Positions 43,743 to 55,260 of a stretch of DNA of 64,000 nt are shown in pieces. Position 1 is the stretch's first letter. Every line of letters begins with the position of its first letter. The notes below the pieces were generated by a model. The model saw only the letters and a list, made by a program, of their open reading frames with translations, made no database searches and was not told where the DNA came from. Both the position numbers and the translations under genes were made by a program. Origin of the DNA: Gonapodya prolifera JEL478 (lineage: Eukaryota; Monoblepharomycota; Monoblepharidomycetes; Monoblepharidales; Gonapodyaceae); contig KQ965856.1 of assembly GCA_001574975.1 (NCBI GenBank), forward strand, positions 28,544 through 92,543. The letters run 5' to 3'.

Positions 43743-45042
43743 ATGCAATCAAAGGTACGCGTGCTCTTGCAGATGATTCCACGGAGTGGTACAACGATAC
43801 CCGTGCTCTCTTCCCCGTCACCACAAGTCCGTCACCACCAACCCGACGCATCTCCCACCACAGGTACCGCCGCCACCGAGGTCTCCCAACTTCCAACGGA
43901 GACTCTCCTCGTCGTGGCTCGGTACCTCCCTGTACGCTCCACATTCGTCTTCACGTCCACCGGCAGAGGGTTCGTGTCTGTAAGGAGGATCCCTGGCCTT
44001 TGGACGACACTGGACCTGTCGGAGTATGGGAGTGCTTTAGCGGAGAAGTCGTTTCGGGATCTGCTGAACACGGTGGCTCGCCTGGTGAACCTCAAGACGG
44101 AGTTTGATGTTTTGAAACAACTGAGACAGCTCGTACTTGACGGCGTTTTCACCACATTCTCTCGAGATCGTGTTGGCGTTCGCGAGGGAGCTCAGGGTCC
44201 TTTTGCTGGGGGACTGTGAGGAATTTCAGTGGTACCAACTGGTTCACTGGATTCTCGACTGGCAAAAACACGTTTTCTCGACGTTTCCGCAATTGCGTTA
44301 CTTGGACATCTCAAATAAGTGCATCACCAAATCAGACGAATGTGACAATCGTTACTTGAGGGAGCTGGCCCACGAAGTCTTTCCTGACCTCATGACATTT
44401 CGACCATACCGTTGCTCTAATCATCTGCATGATTCCAGACACGCGCTCGAAGATTCTGGTGCTCTTTTATCTGCCAGTCTACGAGTAAGCTCCAAGGGAA
44501 CTCGTGGAAAGGTCTGGGGGGGACACTTTGCTTCGTGCGTTTGTCAAATTATAAAAAGAAAATGTGGCGTCATCATGTCGTCAGAGCCTTTGAGAGAACT
44601 TCTATCATGGAATTCCCTTGGAATGGCTGGAGTGGGCTCTTCAGAGACAACAGATGAAGAAGATGAAGAAGATGAAGAAGATGAAGAAGGTGAAGACGAT
44701 GACGAGGATGACGAGGATGAAGACGATGACGAGGATGACGAGGATGAAGAGGATGAAGAGGATGAAGAGGATGAAGAGGATGAAGAGGATGAAGAGGATG
44801 AAGAGGATGCAGAGGATGAAGATGACGAAGATGACGAAGACGAAGAACCCGAAGGAGATGAAGAGGACAGAGAACAGGATGAGATCTTGTCATCAGCAGT
44901 CTTGTGTCCTCGGTGCGACTGGATTCTTCAGAATGGTCGAAAGGAATTTGGTGACTGTTGGGGGCGCCTGCAAGGAACCTGCGAGGGAAAGCAACATCTT
45001 TTTAACCAAAATACTCATACCATCGTTGATATATACACATAA
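43743..45042 (+). CDS. F-box protein with leucine-rich region and long acidic tract (probable frameshift)
   Basis: Likely substrate-recruiting subunit of an SCF ubiquitin ligase. The F-box is at about 43887-43990: VSQLPTETLLVVARYLPVRS, then a WTTLDLSEYG motif usual after F-boxes. Leucine-rich-repeat-like segments follow (LKQLRQLVLDGVF; then in another frame ELRVLLLGDCEEF and FPQLRYLDISNKC). The frame changes between LVLDGVFTTFS and EIVLAFARELR near 44145-44165; no GT-AG intron of usable size lies there, so it is a one-base indel or a sequence error. A tract of about 70 Asp/Glu residues at 44655-44860 precedes a CPRCDW and C..C zinc-like pair at the end. If the frameshift is real the gene is a recent pseudogene. 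Confidence 0.6.
44655..44860 (+). repeat. GAAGAT/GAGGATGAC trinucleotide tract coding Asp/Glu
   Basis: Almost pure purine GAN repeats of about 200 bases; unit patterns GATGAAGAG and GATGACGAG each repeat several times in tandem, consistent with slippage growth. Encodes the acidic tract of the F-box protein. Confidence 0.9.
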
Positions 45043-45427
45043 TCAGAAATAATACAGATCTGGATCGTATGCGCATTTCCAATTTAAAGCTTTCGTGTCG
45101 AATAGGAGTGACGCAACCCATATAAAAGGTAAAGTAACCACCAATTATGATTATAATGCAAAAGTCTTTCGCTATGTAAAATATAGCCCGTGCCCATTCG
45201 CCCATTCCATCTGCAGTGCCCACCCCCAAAAGTCCATTCGTTCGTATCGGTGCACCTCGCTGTTCGCGACATGCACACGTGCTCGTGCTCATGCTTTTGC
45301 AAATCCGAAATGACAAATCCCATTTGTGAGCTCCTCACTCTTTTTGCCGTGATCAGCCCTCATCCCACCATCTCGCCCACCATACTCGTCCACTCCACAA
45401 CCCCCCTCTCCCACCCCTTCCCCAACA

Positions 45428-46997
45428 TCACCCCGTCCTCCCCCTGGGCACCTTCCGCCTTCTCCCCACACTCGCTTCAGCGGCTCTCAGCACGCCTTCT
45501 TCCTCGTTCGGCTCCCGTCCGGTTTCAAAACTCCACGCGCCCTCACGTTCCCACGCCAGGGGCTCCCTCGTCAGAGTTCCGACTAGTGACTCCCGCGTGA
45601 GTGTACCTGCGCCTCGGGGGAGAGTTTGGGGCGCTGAGTACGTCGACCACGAGTCGGGCGTCGCGGGTCCACCACCACCACCACCCGCGGGGTCGCTCGC
45701 GTCGACAGACCGCCGGTGATGGTCTGCGACGGCCGTGGGCGGGGGGAGCGTCGGGAGCGCGGGGGATATGATGGGGAGGACGGGCGGTGCTGGGGAGTTG
45801 GAAGGTGACGCCGCGCCGGCGCCGACGGGAGGTGACGAGGAGGACGAGGAATGTGGTGGTACTGGTGCGAGGGAGGGGCCCGAGATCGAAGTCGAGATGG
45901 AGCTTACGGGCCGCGCTTTGGGCGGTGGTGGAGCCATTCCCGGAAGTCCTCCACCGAACCCAACCATCGCCTTCCTCGCCCCCCCGCCGCCCCCGACAGT
46001 GATCGTCGTCGCCTGCACCATAGACGCTGCCGATTCGGGTCTGGGTCCCGAGGAGCGCGGCGTCGGTGCCGCGGATGTTCCGGGAGCGGCACCGGCGCCA
46101 GAGCCCCATCCCCCGACCCACCGGCGGCCGGGGACAGGAATGGAGCGGGGCATGGACAGGACGCGTGTTGCGGCCGGCCATGCGGCTGACGTTGGTGGCG
46201 GGCGTGGGGTGTGATTCGAGTTGGACCCAAACCCAGACGAGGACCCAGGTGGAGACGTCTCGCCGCCCCGCGCGCCCCGTTTTCGATTACGAACCCTCCG
46301 TGCAACCAACGCCCCAATGATGAACAAAACAAAGACCGAGAACGATGCGGCGATGAGTGCGGGGAGTGGCGGGATTGAGGGGGCGGGGGAGAGTGGGGTT
46401 GCTGATGAGAGGGGTGGTGTGACCGCGCCACTGCCGTCGTTGGTGCCGGGACCAGTGGGAGGGGCAGCAGCGCCGCCTGCACCCGGAGGAGCAGCTACAC
46501 CTGGAGGAGCGGGAGAGGTCGGAGCGGGGGGGCGGCCTCCTTGTCCGCCGATCTGAGCTCCACCCGGTGCGGGAGAAGACGCAGCAGGACCGGTAGGTGT
46601 TGGTGGCGAAGGGGCGACGCCCTTTGCGAGTGTTGAACTTGGGGACGATCCAGGGCTGGGGCCGGGCACGGTGCCAATGCCAACTGAGACTGCGAACGTG
46701 GCCGTGGGAGCATATGCAGATGCGGAAGCGGAACCGGCGGGTGGAGAGCCAAGTGGAGAATGTGGCGATGCGCCGTCCCCTCCGGGCGGAATAGACGAAG
46801 GAGGAGGTAGTGGTGGCGCACCTGCACCTGCAGCTGGTGCAGCCGCGGTGGGGGGAGGTGCAGCTGCGGGCGGAGACGGAGGGGACGGTGGCGGCGCAGT
46901 CGGCGCCAATGCCTGGATGCCAGCGTCTGGAGGAGGCGGCGGGGGCGGCGGTGGGGCGTCGGTGTCTGGCCCGCGGGTGGGCGAGCTTTTGGGCGAC
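45428..46997 (-). CDS. Proline-rich single-pass membrane protein
   Basis: Family not recognised. An exon entered through a CTAACACAG acceptor at about 46998 encodes a Pro/Ala/Ser/Gly-rich ectodomain of about 210 residues (poly-proline runs such as DAPPPPPPPPPDAG), then a helix (LIAASFSVFVLFIIGALVA) with RRVRNRKRG directly after it, so the N-terminus faces out and the tail in. The cytosolic tail (about 270 residues) is Ser/Pro/Gly-rich with THTITV-like, LTRESLVGTLTREPL and basic clusters, and stops at 45428. The signal-peptide exon upstream is not identified; candidates lie at 47100-47420. The layout parallels the gene at 16435-19406 and resembles fungal wall-spanning sensors, which use rigid Pro/Ser-rich stalks; no sequence homology between the two is evident. 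Confidence 0.6.
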
Positions 46998-48053
46998 CTG
47001 TGTTAGATGCGATGAGTCACGGGCGGTGTCTGCGCATCGCATTTTGCGCGGTGAGAAAGGCGGGACAAGAGCGCACCTTGTTCTGTCTTCCTTATCGCGT
47101 CTGCGAATGACAGGCGAGCGGCCGCGGTGCGGGGTTGGCGAGTCTGCGTGTGGCGCGGGAGAGAAAACGCGCATGTTGAGCGACGAGGGATGCGATGAGG
47201 CGCAGTGATGTGAGCGCGGGAGTGGACGCGGGGTGGAAAGAGACGACAGCAGCCGCGGTGGACGTGCGAGTGGCGCGGGCGATTCGATTAGTGCGCGGTG
47301 TCTGTGTGCGCGTGTGTCCCTGGCGAGGCGCACTTTGCCCCAAGTCGGTGGTGGATGAGCCCCGTCTGTCCTCCTCCGCGCAGTCCCAGCGATGTGGCAA
47401 GAGTTTTCCAATCTCCACACAGGCAGCTGACCCTTGCGGAGCGATCGGACGTGCGCCTGGACACGCTCGGGTGACGGCCAGAGTTTATTCGTACTTGTCC
47501 CGATTTGGACATATTGAGGATTGGAGGGGCGACCGGACGGTGTGCTGCGGGCGAGCAGGGACGTGGCGCGGGGGGGAAGATGGCCATTGGTCAGATGAGT
47601 GGTGGGAGAGGTGCGGTGCGCGGTTGCAATGTGTGATCGGACGGGGTTCGTAATCAAGTGCGGTTTTGGAAAGATGCAAGGGGAGATGAGGTTGCTCGAT
47701 CGATTGACAGCACCACGGGCACGCAATCAAATCTTCGGTTAGATTTTGCAGAAGAAACGTAGAGGTGGCCAATCGACAGCTGAGTTAGACCTCGCAGGCA
47801 GGACGAGAATGTGAATCGTAACGGCCCATTGACGCGAATGGCAGCGCTCAATGGTATACATACAAAATGCTCGTTTCACGCGCCACTATTTGCTTGAACA
47901 AGAGTACATTTGATCATTGCTGTTGATGTAAGAAGGTTCAAAAATTGGTTTCATTTGGGCACATCGTCGCAAAATGTATCCAAGATGAGTCTCTTGTAGC
48001 GACCATTTCCTCCTCCTCTCTTAATGTCGCAATGCAGTGGTTGACAGCATCGT
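46998..48053. other. Upstream region of the proline-rich membrane protein; no clear gene
   Basis: GC-rich; probably contains the missing first exon(s) and promoter of the neighbouring minus-strand gene. Overlapping open frames on both strands are compositional. 47650-48050 is less GC-rich and holds no frame I can support. Confidence 0.4.
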
Positions 48054-48640
48054 TCATGGCACTAGGGACACGCCACTGGAAAAAGCGCTCCCTGCCTCGC
48101 TTTTGGATCTCAGTATGCAGTCATCATTTGCATTGACATCGGCCCCGTACTCCAGGAAATAGAAAACAATGTCCCAATGTTTATTCTCGACGGCGGCTAT
48201 CATTGCCCACTCCTTTTCCACTGGAAGAAGGTCCTTCTTTCGCATCATCATGTCGACCAAGTCAAGGTGTCCTTTGTTTGTAGCGACCACAATGGCAGAT
48301 AAGTAACGTTCGGGTTGGTTGGTCACATAGAAGTTGATGTCCCTACAATAATTCGTTTTGGCTCGATCCCGGATCACGATATAGACACCGAAATCGAGGA
48401 GAAGTTTGCACACAGCTCGATTTCCAACACGTGCGGCCTCCATAAGGGCGGACCTCACCTCCTATCACTTGGTTGACATTCGCCCGAACGTAAGGATCCT
48501 CCAGCAGCTTCGCGACAATGTCGACACCAGCTCCCGCCCTCCCGGTCTCCATTATCAGTACGTGGTCCACTCCGTAGTGCACAATTGCCCTATGTGCGAT
48601 CTGCGATGGCCCCACAATTTCCGATTGAGAGCAAGACCGA
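48054..48640 (-). pseudogene. F-box/ankyrin gene, decayed copy 1
   Basis: Closely related to the intact gene at 49149-50249. Segments GPSQIAHRAIVHYGVDHVLI, GAGVDIVAKLLEDPYVRANV (48610-48480), then in another frame SALMEAARVGNRAVCKLLLD and the ankyrin-like EKEWAMIAAVENKHWDIVFY (to about 48110). The frame changes near 48455, the F-box start is replaced by unrelated sequence, and the last ankyrin repeats are lost. Non-functional. Confidence 0.7.
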
Positions 48641-49148
48641 GGCGACCGCCCGCGTCTCGGTTCGCCATCGATGGGCTGGCGCCAAACCAGATTCTCTCGT
48701 CTTTTACGCTTCCTTGAACCGGCTGCTGCCTGTCCGAGCCGTTCGAGCTCCTTCTCGACCGTGAGCCTGACCTCTTCGGTCTGCGGGAGGCGGACGACTT
48801 CTGGGTCCACTCCACACGGCGAATCCAGGCAGGAGACGCCTGGAACTGGAACTTCGAGGGGATTAATCGAAATCCTGGGAGCAACTGTACAGGTGGGCGA
48901 CGGGGAGGGAGAGATCCGGGTAGTTGGGGCAGCAACGGGGGTCCCCACAAGACCGCTTTCCCACATACCGCAACCTGAAAGCTTGGCACCTCCGTTCGAC
49001 CCTCGCTTCGCTCGTGTCTCACTACGGGCTCGCAATAAAACACTGAAAGAGGAAGGAATATCGTAAATTTCTCAAATTTTACCCATACTTTTCACATAAT
49101 GGCAGACAGTTGTTCACTTTCTCCACCCCAAAATTGTCAAATGAATTG

Positions 49149-50249
49149 TCACTTCGCATAAAGTCTTTTGCTGATACCCTCGCCTCCGTACTTCACAAGG
49201 AGATCGGCGATGTCAAACCTTCCCATGTCTATCGCCATCCGAAAAAGAGCTCCGTGACTCGCCCCCGCATCTGCCCCTGCCTTTAACAAAAGCTTAACAA
49301 TGTCCAATCGACCACTTCTAATGGCCAAATGTAGGGCGACATAATTGCTCCAATGGATGTCAGCGCCATGCTGAAGGAGAATTTCTACCATTGCAAAGTT
49401 ATTGGCTTCCACTGCCTTTTGCACCATATACCCTCCCTGGGCAGTTACGCTTGCTCCATTCGCCAAAAGGAGCGCGACCATTTCCAAGGCGTCATTTCGA
49501 GTCGCCTCCAGTAGACAGTAGTTGTCACAGCTGTGTACGTTTGCACCGCGACGCAACAACCTTTCAACCAGACCCACATTTTGACCGCGATGAACAGCGC
49601 GTCTAAGAAGGAAGTCGTCCGTTGAGTTGACGTTCACTCCACGATCCAAAAAGTGGAAAACGACATCCCAGTGATCTTTTGAAGCGGCGCGAACCATGGC
49701 ACGCTCCATTTCAATGTCCAGAACGTTCCTCTTCAAAACCATCATTTGAACCACGTTCAGGTGTCCCCCACCTGCGGCTTCGATGATGGCAGATAAGTGA
49801 AGTTCGGGTTGATTCCTAAACCATGGTTGCAAGGAAGATTTACTGTGTTCGGCGGGGTCGCGGATCACAATATGGGCTCCAAAGTCGATAAGAAGTTCGC
49901 ACACTTGAAGATTTCCGGCTAGGGCAGCTGCCTTGAGCGCGGATCTGACAGTAGTGTTGCCCGCGATCACTCTGTTGACATTTGTCCTAATAACCGGATC
50001 CTCCAGAAGTTTCGCGACGATATCTACACCGGTTCCAATCCTCCCAGCCTCCGAGATCAGTACGTGGTCCACTCCGTGGTGTGCAATGGCCCGATGGGCG
50101 ATTTGCGATGGCGACCCAAAGATATACCACAATGCCCGATTGAGAGGAAGGCCGAGGCGATGGGGGAGGAAACGTCCGATGTGAAGCAATAATTCTACCG
50201 GAAGGTCTGCCAGGGATGCGGTTCTGTTCGAGGATGGTGGGTTCATCAT
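49149..50249 (-). CDS. F-box protein with ankyrin repeats (intact copy)
   Basis: Likely SCF adaptor. Single exon of 366 codons from 50249. An F-box-like start at residues 10-50 (SLADLPVELLLHIGRFLPHR), then about nine ankyrin-type repeats from residue 75 on, with readable G-x-L-x-V-x-x-L-L helices such as AGNLQVCELLIDFGAHIVIR, GGHLNVVQMMV, DHWDVVFHFLDRGVNVN, NNFAMVEILLQHGADIH and SGRLDIVKLLLKAGADAG. The end (LLVKYGGEGISKRLYAK) caps the array. No introns, unlike most genes here. Flanked by broken copies on both sides, so this appears to be the surviving member of a tandem family. Confidence 0.88.
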   Translation of the reverse strand: MMNPPSSNRTASLADLPVELLLHIGRFLPHRLGLPLNRALWYIFGSPSQIAHRAIAHHGVDHVLISEAGRIGTGVDIVAKLLEDPVIRTNVNRVIAGNTTVRSALKAAALAGNLQVCELLIDFGAHIVIRDPAEHSKSSLQPWFRNQPELHLSAIIEAAGGGHLNVVQMMVLKRNVLDIEMERAMVRAASKDHWDVVFHFLDRGVNVNSTDDFLLRRAVHRGQNVGLVERLLRRGANVHSCDNYCLLEATRNDALEMVALLLANGASVTAQGGYMVQKAVEANNFAMVEILLQHGADIHWSNYVALHLAIRSGRLDIVKLLLKAGADAGASHGALFRMAIDMGRFDIADLLVKYGGEGISKRLYAK

Positions 50250-50464
50250 GCGATATTGGCCAAACAGAACGAATCACCTCGTAAAGAAGTGGCATCACTT
50301 ACAATTCTATCAAAGCCCTATGCTTCAAGCAAATTACATAAAACTCCCGTTTCAAACCCCGCATTCCCCCCCCCAGTCCGCGACAACACACATTAATCTA
50401 GTCCTGCCCCGAAATCCCGAAGAACCCTCATCACCTCCGACCTCGAATGCCACTTTGCCAGTCA

Positions 50465-50640
50465 TAATGCATTGTCGTTCTCAGGGTACACGAGTGCACC
50501 TGCATCCAGGAGGGCCTTGGTGATATCCACATTACCGCAGATCGCAGCAATTTCGAGCGGTTTGTTCTCCCCAAGATTAGGATTTGCACCGTGGTGTGGG
50601 AGAGTTTGAACAGCTCTGATCTTCTACACGGCGGCTCTTC
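50465..50640 (-). pseudogene. Ankyrin-repeat relic
   Basis: About 50 codons on the minus strand read PLEIAAICGNVDITKALLDA then GALVYPENDNAL and a stop, preceded by a HHGANPN-type turn. Two ankyrin repeats with no start or F-box. Upstream of the intact F-box/ankyrin gene. A leftover of another family member. Confidence 0.55.
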
Positions 50641-50764
50641 TGTCCCCACTGGTCGCTTCGGGACAAATTTCGCAGCATCAGGGATGACGGTTCGTTACCT
50701 CGCGAACTATTCAATATTTTCTGCCTCAATTGTCTGAGTCGTAACTCAGATCTGCTCTGGGAAT

Positions 50765-51261
50765 ATGTTCTCTCGCGACACCCTATCCATAATAGCCATT
50801 CTTGTCGTCACTTACATCGGCACGGCAGTAGCGATATCCACCATTGCCTACACTAGTATCGCTAGTGCCATTCTCCAGACCCGGCGCGCACTCTACCAAG
50901 CAGCATCGCCAAGGGCTCCCAATTCAGCCGGCCTGGAAGGATGTGAAATGGGACTGGAAGGATTCTAAAATCCCTGGAGATGCAACTGGCAGCCACATCT
51001 CTTTTTATCGCGTGCAGCTTCTTTCTCACATGGGGGACATTCTCTGCCGGTGTGGTGACGTGGGAGCTCGTGACGGGCGATCACTCCATCCAACCAGTGG
51101 AGCCTGTACTGACAATTGCAATGTTTGCCCAGTGTTGCCTGTTTGATGTTGTACTGGTCAGTATCTTGGACGCGGAGCTTCGCACGGGACTGAGGAATAG
51201 GATTTCGCGGTTGCTTACTGATCGACAACAAACGTCCAGTTCAGACAGAAGCCGAAGTTAG
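50765..51261 (+). pseudogene. Rhodopsin-like receptor, copy E (3' half only, frameshifted)
   Basis: The last-exon part of the receptor family: FSRDTLSIIAILVVTYIGTA then SIASAILQTRRALYQA matches TM5 of copy A (FASRDPRVLAS, AHAILHARSS); a frame change near 50960; then LAATSLFIACSFFLTWGTFS and EPVLTIAMFAQCCLFDVVLVS (TM6, TM7) and DAELRTGLRNRIS, ending at 51261. The first three exons are absent upstream, where ankyrin relics lie instead. On the opposite strand and 30 kb away from copies A to D. Confidence 0.7.
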
Positions 51262-51377
51262 ACGCGTAGTACCGTCTTCGCCGTTAGCACTACATTAGGA
51301 GCAGACTTGTTAGGCAAAGCTCCGCTTTTCGTGCAGGTTGATGTTTTGATCTTCATGTGTATGTATCAAGGTTCTCA

Positions 51378-52731
51378 TCACGAACAATCTATTTTGTGGT
51401 ACGCAAATCGAAATCTACCACTTTGACGTTTTGCTCGAGCCTCTGAAAAAAGTGTCAACATTACCCCATAGCCCGACATCCTGGCAAAATGAAATGCGAT
51501 TCCATCGCCACAGTCTGGGTCGGCCTTATGTTCAAGGAGCAAACGGACAGCCTCCGTTTGGCCAGATGGCGCAGCCCAACGGAGTGCGACTCCGTCATCG
51601 GCGCCGACATCTACCGAGCCCGATTCGAGTATACATTCAATGATGTCGTACTCTCCAAGTTCAACTGCCATATCCAAAACCGATCGACTGTTCCTCTCAA
51701 AGAAAGATGGATTCGCTCCCCAGTGAAGCGACAGCCGAGCATTTTCCGTTTCCTTAAACTGAAGTGCTCCTAGTAAGGGCGCGCCGTTGCTGCATCGACA
51801 TTTGCGCCTGATTCCAGTAGCAGTCTCAGGATATCGAATCTCGTCCCTTTCGCCGCTGCTGTTATGACCAAACTGTTTTCGCGGGGGTTCGCTGCGTGGG
51901 AAATAAGAAGTTCGACCATTCTGAGATTTCCAGCTCGTACGGCATGGACGAGTGCAACGTCGTTGTGCGTACGCACATCGGCACCTATATCCAACAATCG
52001 CCGGGTGGCTTTGATATTCCCGGAGAACACGGTGATTCGAAGGAGTGCGTCGTCACGTACGCGATGGTCTACTCTTTGACCGATAAGGCGAAACGCCATC
52101 TCTATGTTCTTATGGCTTGCGGCCCTGAGCATCGCCCACTCTTCTCTGCTGGGTGGATAACGGCCCTCTCCTCCATCATGACCATGACACCTGCGTGTCC
52201 GTGAGAAGCGGCATGAACGTAAGCCGAGTAGTCTTCCTCGAAGTTTTGAGGATCAAATGTTCTGTTTCTGTCACTGTTTCGCCATTCCACGGAGGCTCTG
52301 GAGACACTCTTGGCGCCGCAAGCGAGGAGAGCTTCACAGACAGAAAGGTTGCCGACTCTTGCTGCAACTGTCTCGTGATGTGGATGGCTCCCGACGACAC
52401 GATTGACGTTCTTCCTAACACTTTCTCGCTTCAGAAAAAAACTGACAATTTCGGCATCTCCCGCCATCCTACCTGCTTCCGCTATGAGAACATTTTCCTC
52501 TCCGTACCGAACGAGTGCCCTGCGGGCGATTTCCAGGGGGGCTCCCATGCAACTGCGCAATGCACAATAGAGGGGAAGCCCAAGACGATCAGGAAGGAAA
52601 CGCCCAGTCACCACGACCATCTCTGGTGGAAGCTCATCGAAGTGCATCATTCCAATCATTCCGAGCGACAGGTCTCGATGGGCGAGTGTTGTGTTGAAAA
52701 AGTATAGATGGTTCCCATGAAACGTAGTCAA
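51378..52731 (-). pseudogene. F-box/ankyrin gene, decayed copy 2
   Basis: Three stretches in three frames together cover the whole family protein. The first (52731-52140) holds an F-box-like FDELPPEMVVVTGRFLPDRLG and the GEENVLIAEAGR segment. The second (52132-51780) holds AMLRAASHKNIEMAFRLIG, ATRRLLDIGADVRTHND and LRMVELLISHAANP. The third (51760-51378) holds VLDMAVELGEYDIIECILES and AVRLLLEHKADPDCGDG. Two frame changes, near 52135 and near 51785, with no introns of plausible size there; the intact relative has none at these places. Pseudogene, still well conserved, so recent. Confidence 0.75.
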
Positions 52732-52889
52732 CTAAGCTACAATTCTTCTACTTTCACCTCTCGCGAAGAAAGGAGCTTCTCAAGAAGAGAGTGGGGAGGG
52801 GGTATATTCAGTTCAATAATACGGCGCTAGCAGGAGAAAATAGTACCAAATGATCCTGATTGGAAGTGCAACACAACGGATCATTAAAA

Positions 52890-55260
52890 CTAAATCGGTT
52901 TTGTGAACAGTACGTAAGAGGATCGACTAGCAAAATAACTGAAACGTGAACGTGAACTCACGCGGATCTGATACGAGGCCGCCTTCGTCATGTAGCGGAC
53001 CCACTGAGGTGGGGTGTAAGGTCAGGGCGTAGTCCGAGGAGGAACCAGTGATGCCGATACGCAATCGAAGGCGGGTGAAACATTATTTCGTACCCAGATT
53101 CCCTACCGCGACGTATCTGACCAACTCACCTTCACGCTTTCATAGCTCCCCTTCTCGAACACCTTCAGGAACCGAACCAAGAGTCCACTTGCGGTGTACA
53201 TGAGCACCTGGAAATCCATCGAGATGGGTGGGCGAGACCACGCTTTGCCGGATTTGCCCGCCGTGGTGTGGGACAGCTCGCAGGAGAAGGTAAGAACGAG
53301 GTCCGTCGCGCCGGGGAAGCGAGCGATTCTGACAATTCGCGACGTAAGGTGGTGGGTGGGGATGCAAATGGGTTGGTGTTATGGAACCAGAGACAGCACG
53401 TCCATGACGGCAAGAACTTACTTCCACACCACGCAGTTCTCGGCACCGACATACTTGGCCTTTCCGCCTCCCACCACGACTTTGACGTTGGCGGTGTTGG
53501 TCGGCGTGGGTACCCTGACGATGACGTTCTGTGCGAACACTTTGGGCGAGAACATAGACCGCACGTGCACGCGATATTCGGCCGAAGTTGTCGAGGACTG
53601 GGAGAAGTGGGGGGTCACGCGGAAGGGAAGGGAGATGGAGTCGGTGGTGCGGTAGCTTGGGGTGGGATTCCGGCCAGGATCATGAGGAAAGCGCCGTGGT
53701 GTCGAGCCGACGAGCGTCAGTCTGCGCAAACATTCGTCCCACAGATTCAAGCAGCCTGGCTCACCGCATCAACTCAAACTCCCCATCCGGAGGCACGAAG
53801 CTGATGGTCCGATCGCTATCGAACCTGCCCAGGCGGACACACTGATGGAACTGCACGTCGTCCAGCTCCACGCCTCCGTTTCCCTGCCCCCTCCTCTGCC
53901 GCTCCGCCGCGGCCCTCTCAGCACCCCCCGGGTGAGCGTCCCGGTCCAGAAGGAGGCGGTCGTTGATTCCGAGTTTGCACTCTGGCATGCCGGAGAGGTA
54001 GGCTCGCATGAGGATTTGGCCCGAAACGTCTGAGCGGAGGATGGTGCCTGGGGGTGTCGAGGTATCCAGGTGGGAGTCCGTTGTGTGTGTGTTCCAGGGT
54101 AAGTTGGGCGGTTGAACTGGATTCAACAGAACGCCGGGATCACTCACCCTTGGTGCTCATCAACAGATTCACACCCTCAATGACGTCCACAAATGCCTCG
54201 TTCTTCCTGTACCGAATGTCGGGTCTTCTCCAGCTAATCGCTCCCGTCGCCTGCAGCGTGATCTGCTTGGCGTCCTCGAGCACGGCCCTCTCGCTCCGGA
54301 TACTTTCCGTCGTGATGTAGAGGGAGAGGGTCTGGTGGTCCGTCGATTGGGGAAGCCCGAAGTCCACGACCTCGTCGAGAAGTTCGTAAATGAGGACGAA
54401 GTTGGCCTTGACGGTGGAGTCGTCAAGGAGGCCGAAGTATTGGCGACAGAGCGTAACAAATCTGCGGTTGGGAATGAGAGATGGTCGTAACATGCGGGCA
54501 AGGGGCACTCGGATCAGAATGGAAACTTCACGTTGCATGTCGAGCATCCTGGAAGTTCCTTGCCACCGAGGCCTCTTCGCTCCCAATTTTTGAGCACCGA
54601 ACCTTGCAAAGTGTAATAATCACCGGTAGAGGTACTCAAATACGAGCGCCGCGTTGGCGTTTCCCCTGGTTACCGCGACGACGTATAGATTCTCGTGTCG
54701 TACATGGAGGAAGGACGTGGCGCCGAGGGTGGCGATGGGAGATTTATTTGAGGAGTCAGCAATCACGTGGACGCGGAAGAGGTCGGCAACTGAGCGTCTG
54801 GCGGGAAGGTGTGAGTTGTCTGATTGTCAAATACGGGTCGAGCGAGAACCCATCCAGGGCAAGGCATCAAGAGGGGCGTACGCTTGATAGAGAATAATGC
54901 CCAAGCCATTTGAGGGCACGCGAGCGAGCCCTTCGTGCCAGATACACGTCCTTTTCCAATAATTATGTGCTTGCTAGAATGTTGACCCAGTCTCTTTAAT
55001 CCTTGCGCTCTCCGGGTACATGTCACCAGAGTATCGCGGGGCTCCAATACTCATTCCGAACGATGCCCTTCGGTAAACGACGCTCGAAGCATGTGCGCCG
55101 TGTCAAGCCGCAATCAAGGTGAACTCTCAATGCCACCGACCGCTTCTGAAGCTGTCCTTCTCCCGCTTTCAATTCCATCAACTCACTTAATGTCGTGCCG
55201 AAACAGTCGAGAAATCAGGACCTCTCCTTTGGCGTTGAAAATGAAGAATGCGGAGATCAT
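52890..55260 (-). CDS. APM4: AP-2 clathrin adaptor complex, mu subunit
   Basis: Medium chain of the endocytic AP-2 adaptor, which recognises YxxPhi cargo and PIP2 at the plasma membrane. Seven exons in phase: 55260-55187, 54797-54624, 54461-54148, 54047-53765, 53655-53422, 53328-53130, 53003-52890; about 463 residues. The N-terminal longin domain opens MISAFFIFNAKGEVLISRLF, with VTRGNANAALVFEYLYR next, then NFVLIYELLDEVVDFGLPQ. The mu-homology domain has WRRPDIRYRKNEAFVDVIEG, RAYLSGMPECKLGINDRL, FVPPDGEFELMRYRTTD, RVPTPTNTANVKVVVGGGKA and ENCVVWK, RPPISMDFQV, VRFLKVFEKGSYESVKWVRY. YELLDE.VDFG.PQ and SGMPECK.G.ND mark it as AP-2/AP-1-type rather than AP-3. An acidic/Gly insertion (about 25 residues) follows GINDRL. 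The last exon reads through a potential donor (GTGAGT) to TAG at 52890, adding about 23 residues past the usual C-terminus. Confidence 0.93.

Noticed and set aside
45735-46560. Plus-strand proline/glycine-rich proteins at 45.7-47.2 kb
   Set aside because: Products of GC-rich composition opposite the proline-rich membrane protein; no start context, splice or membrane logic.
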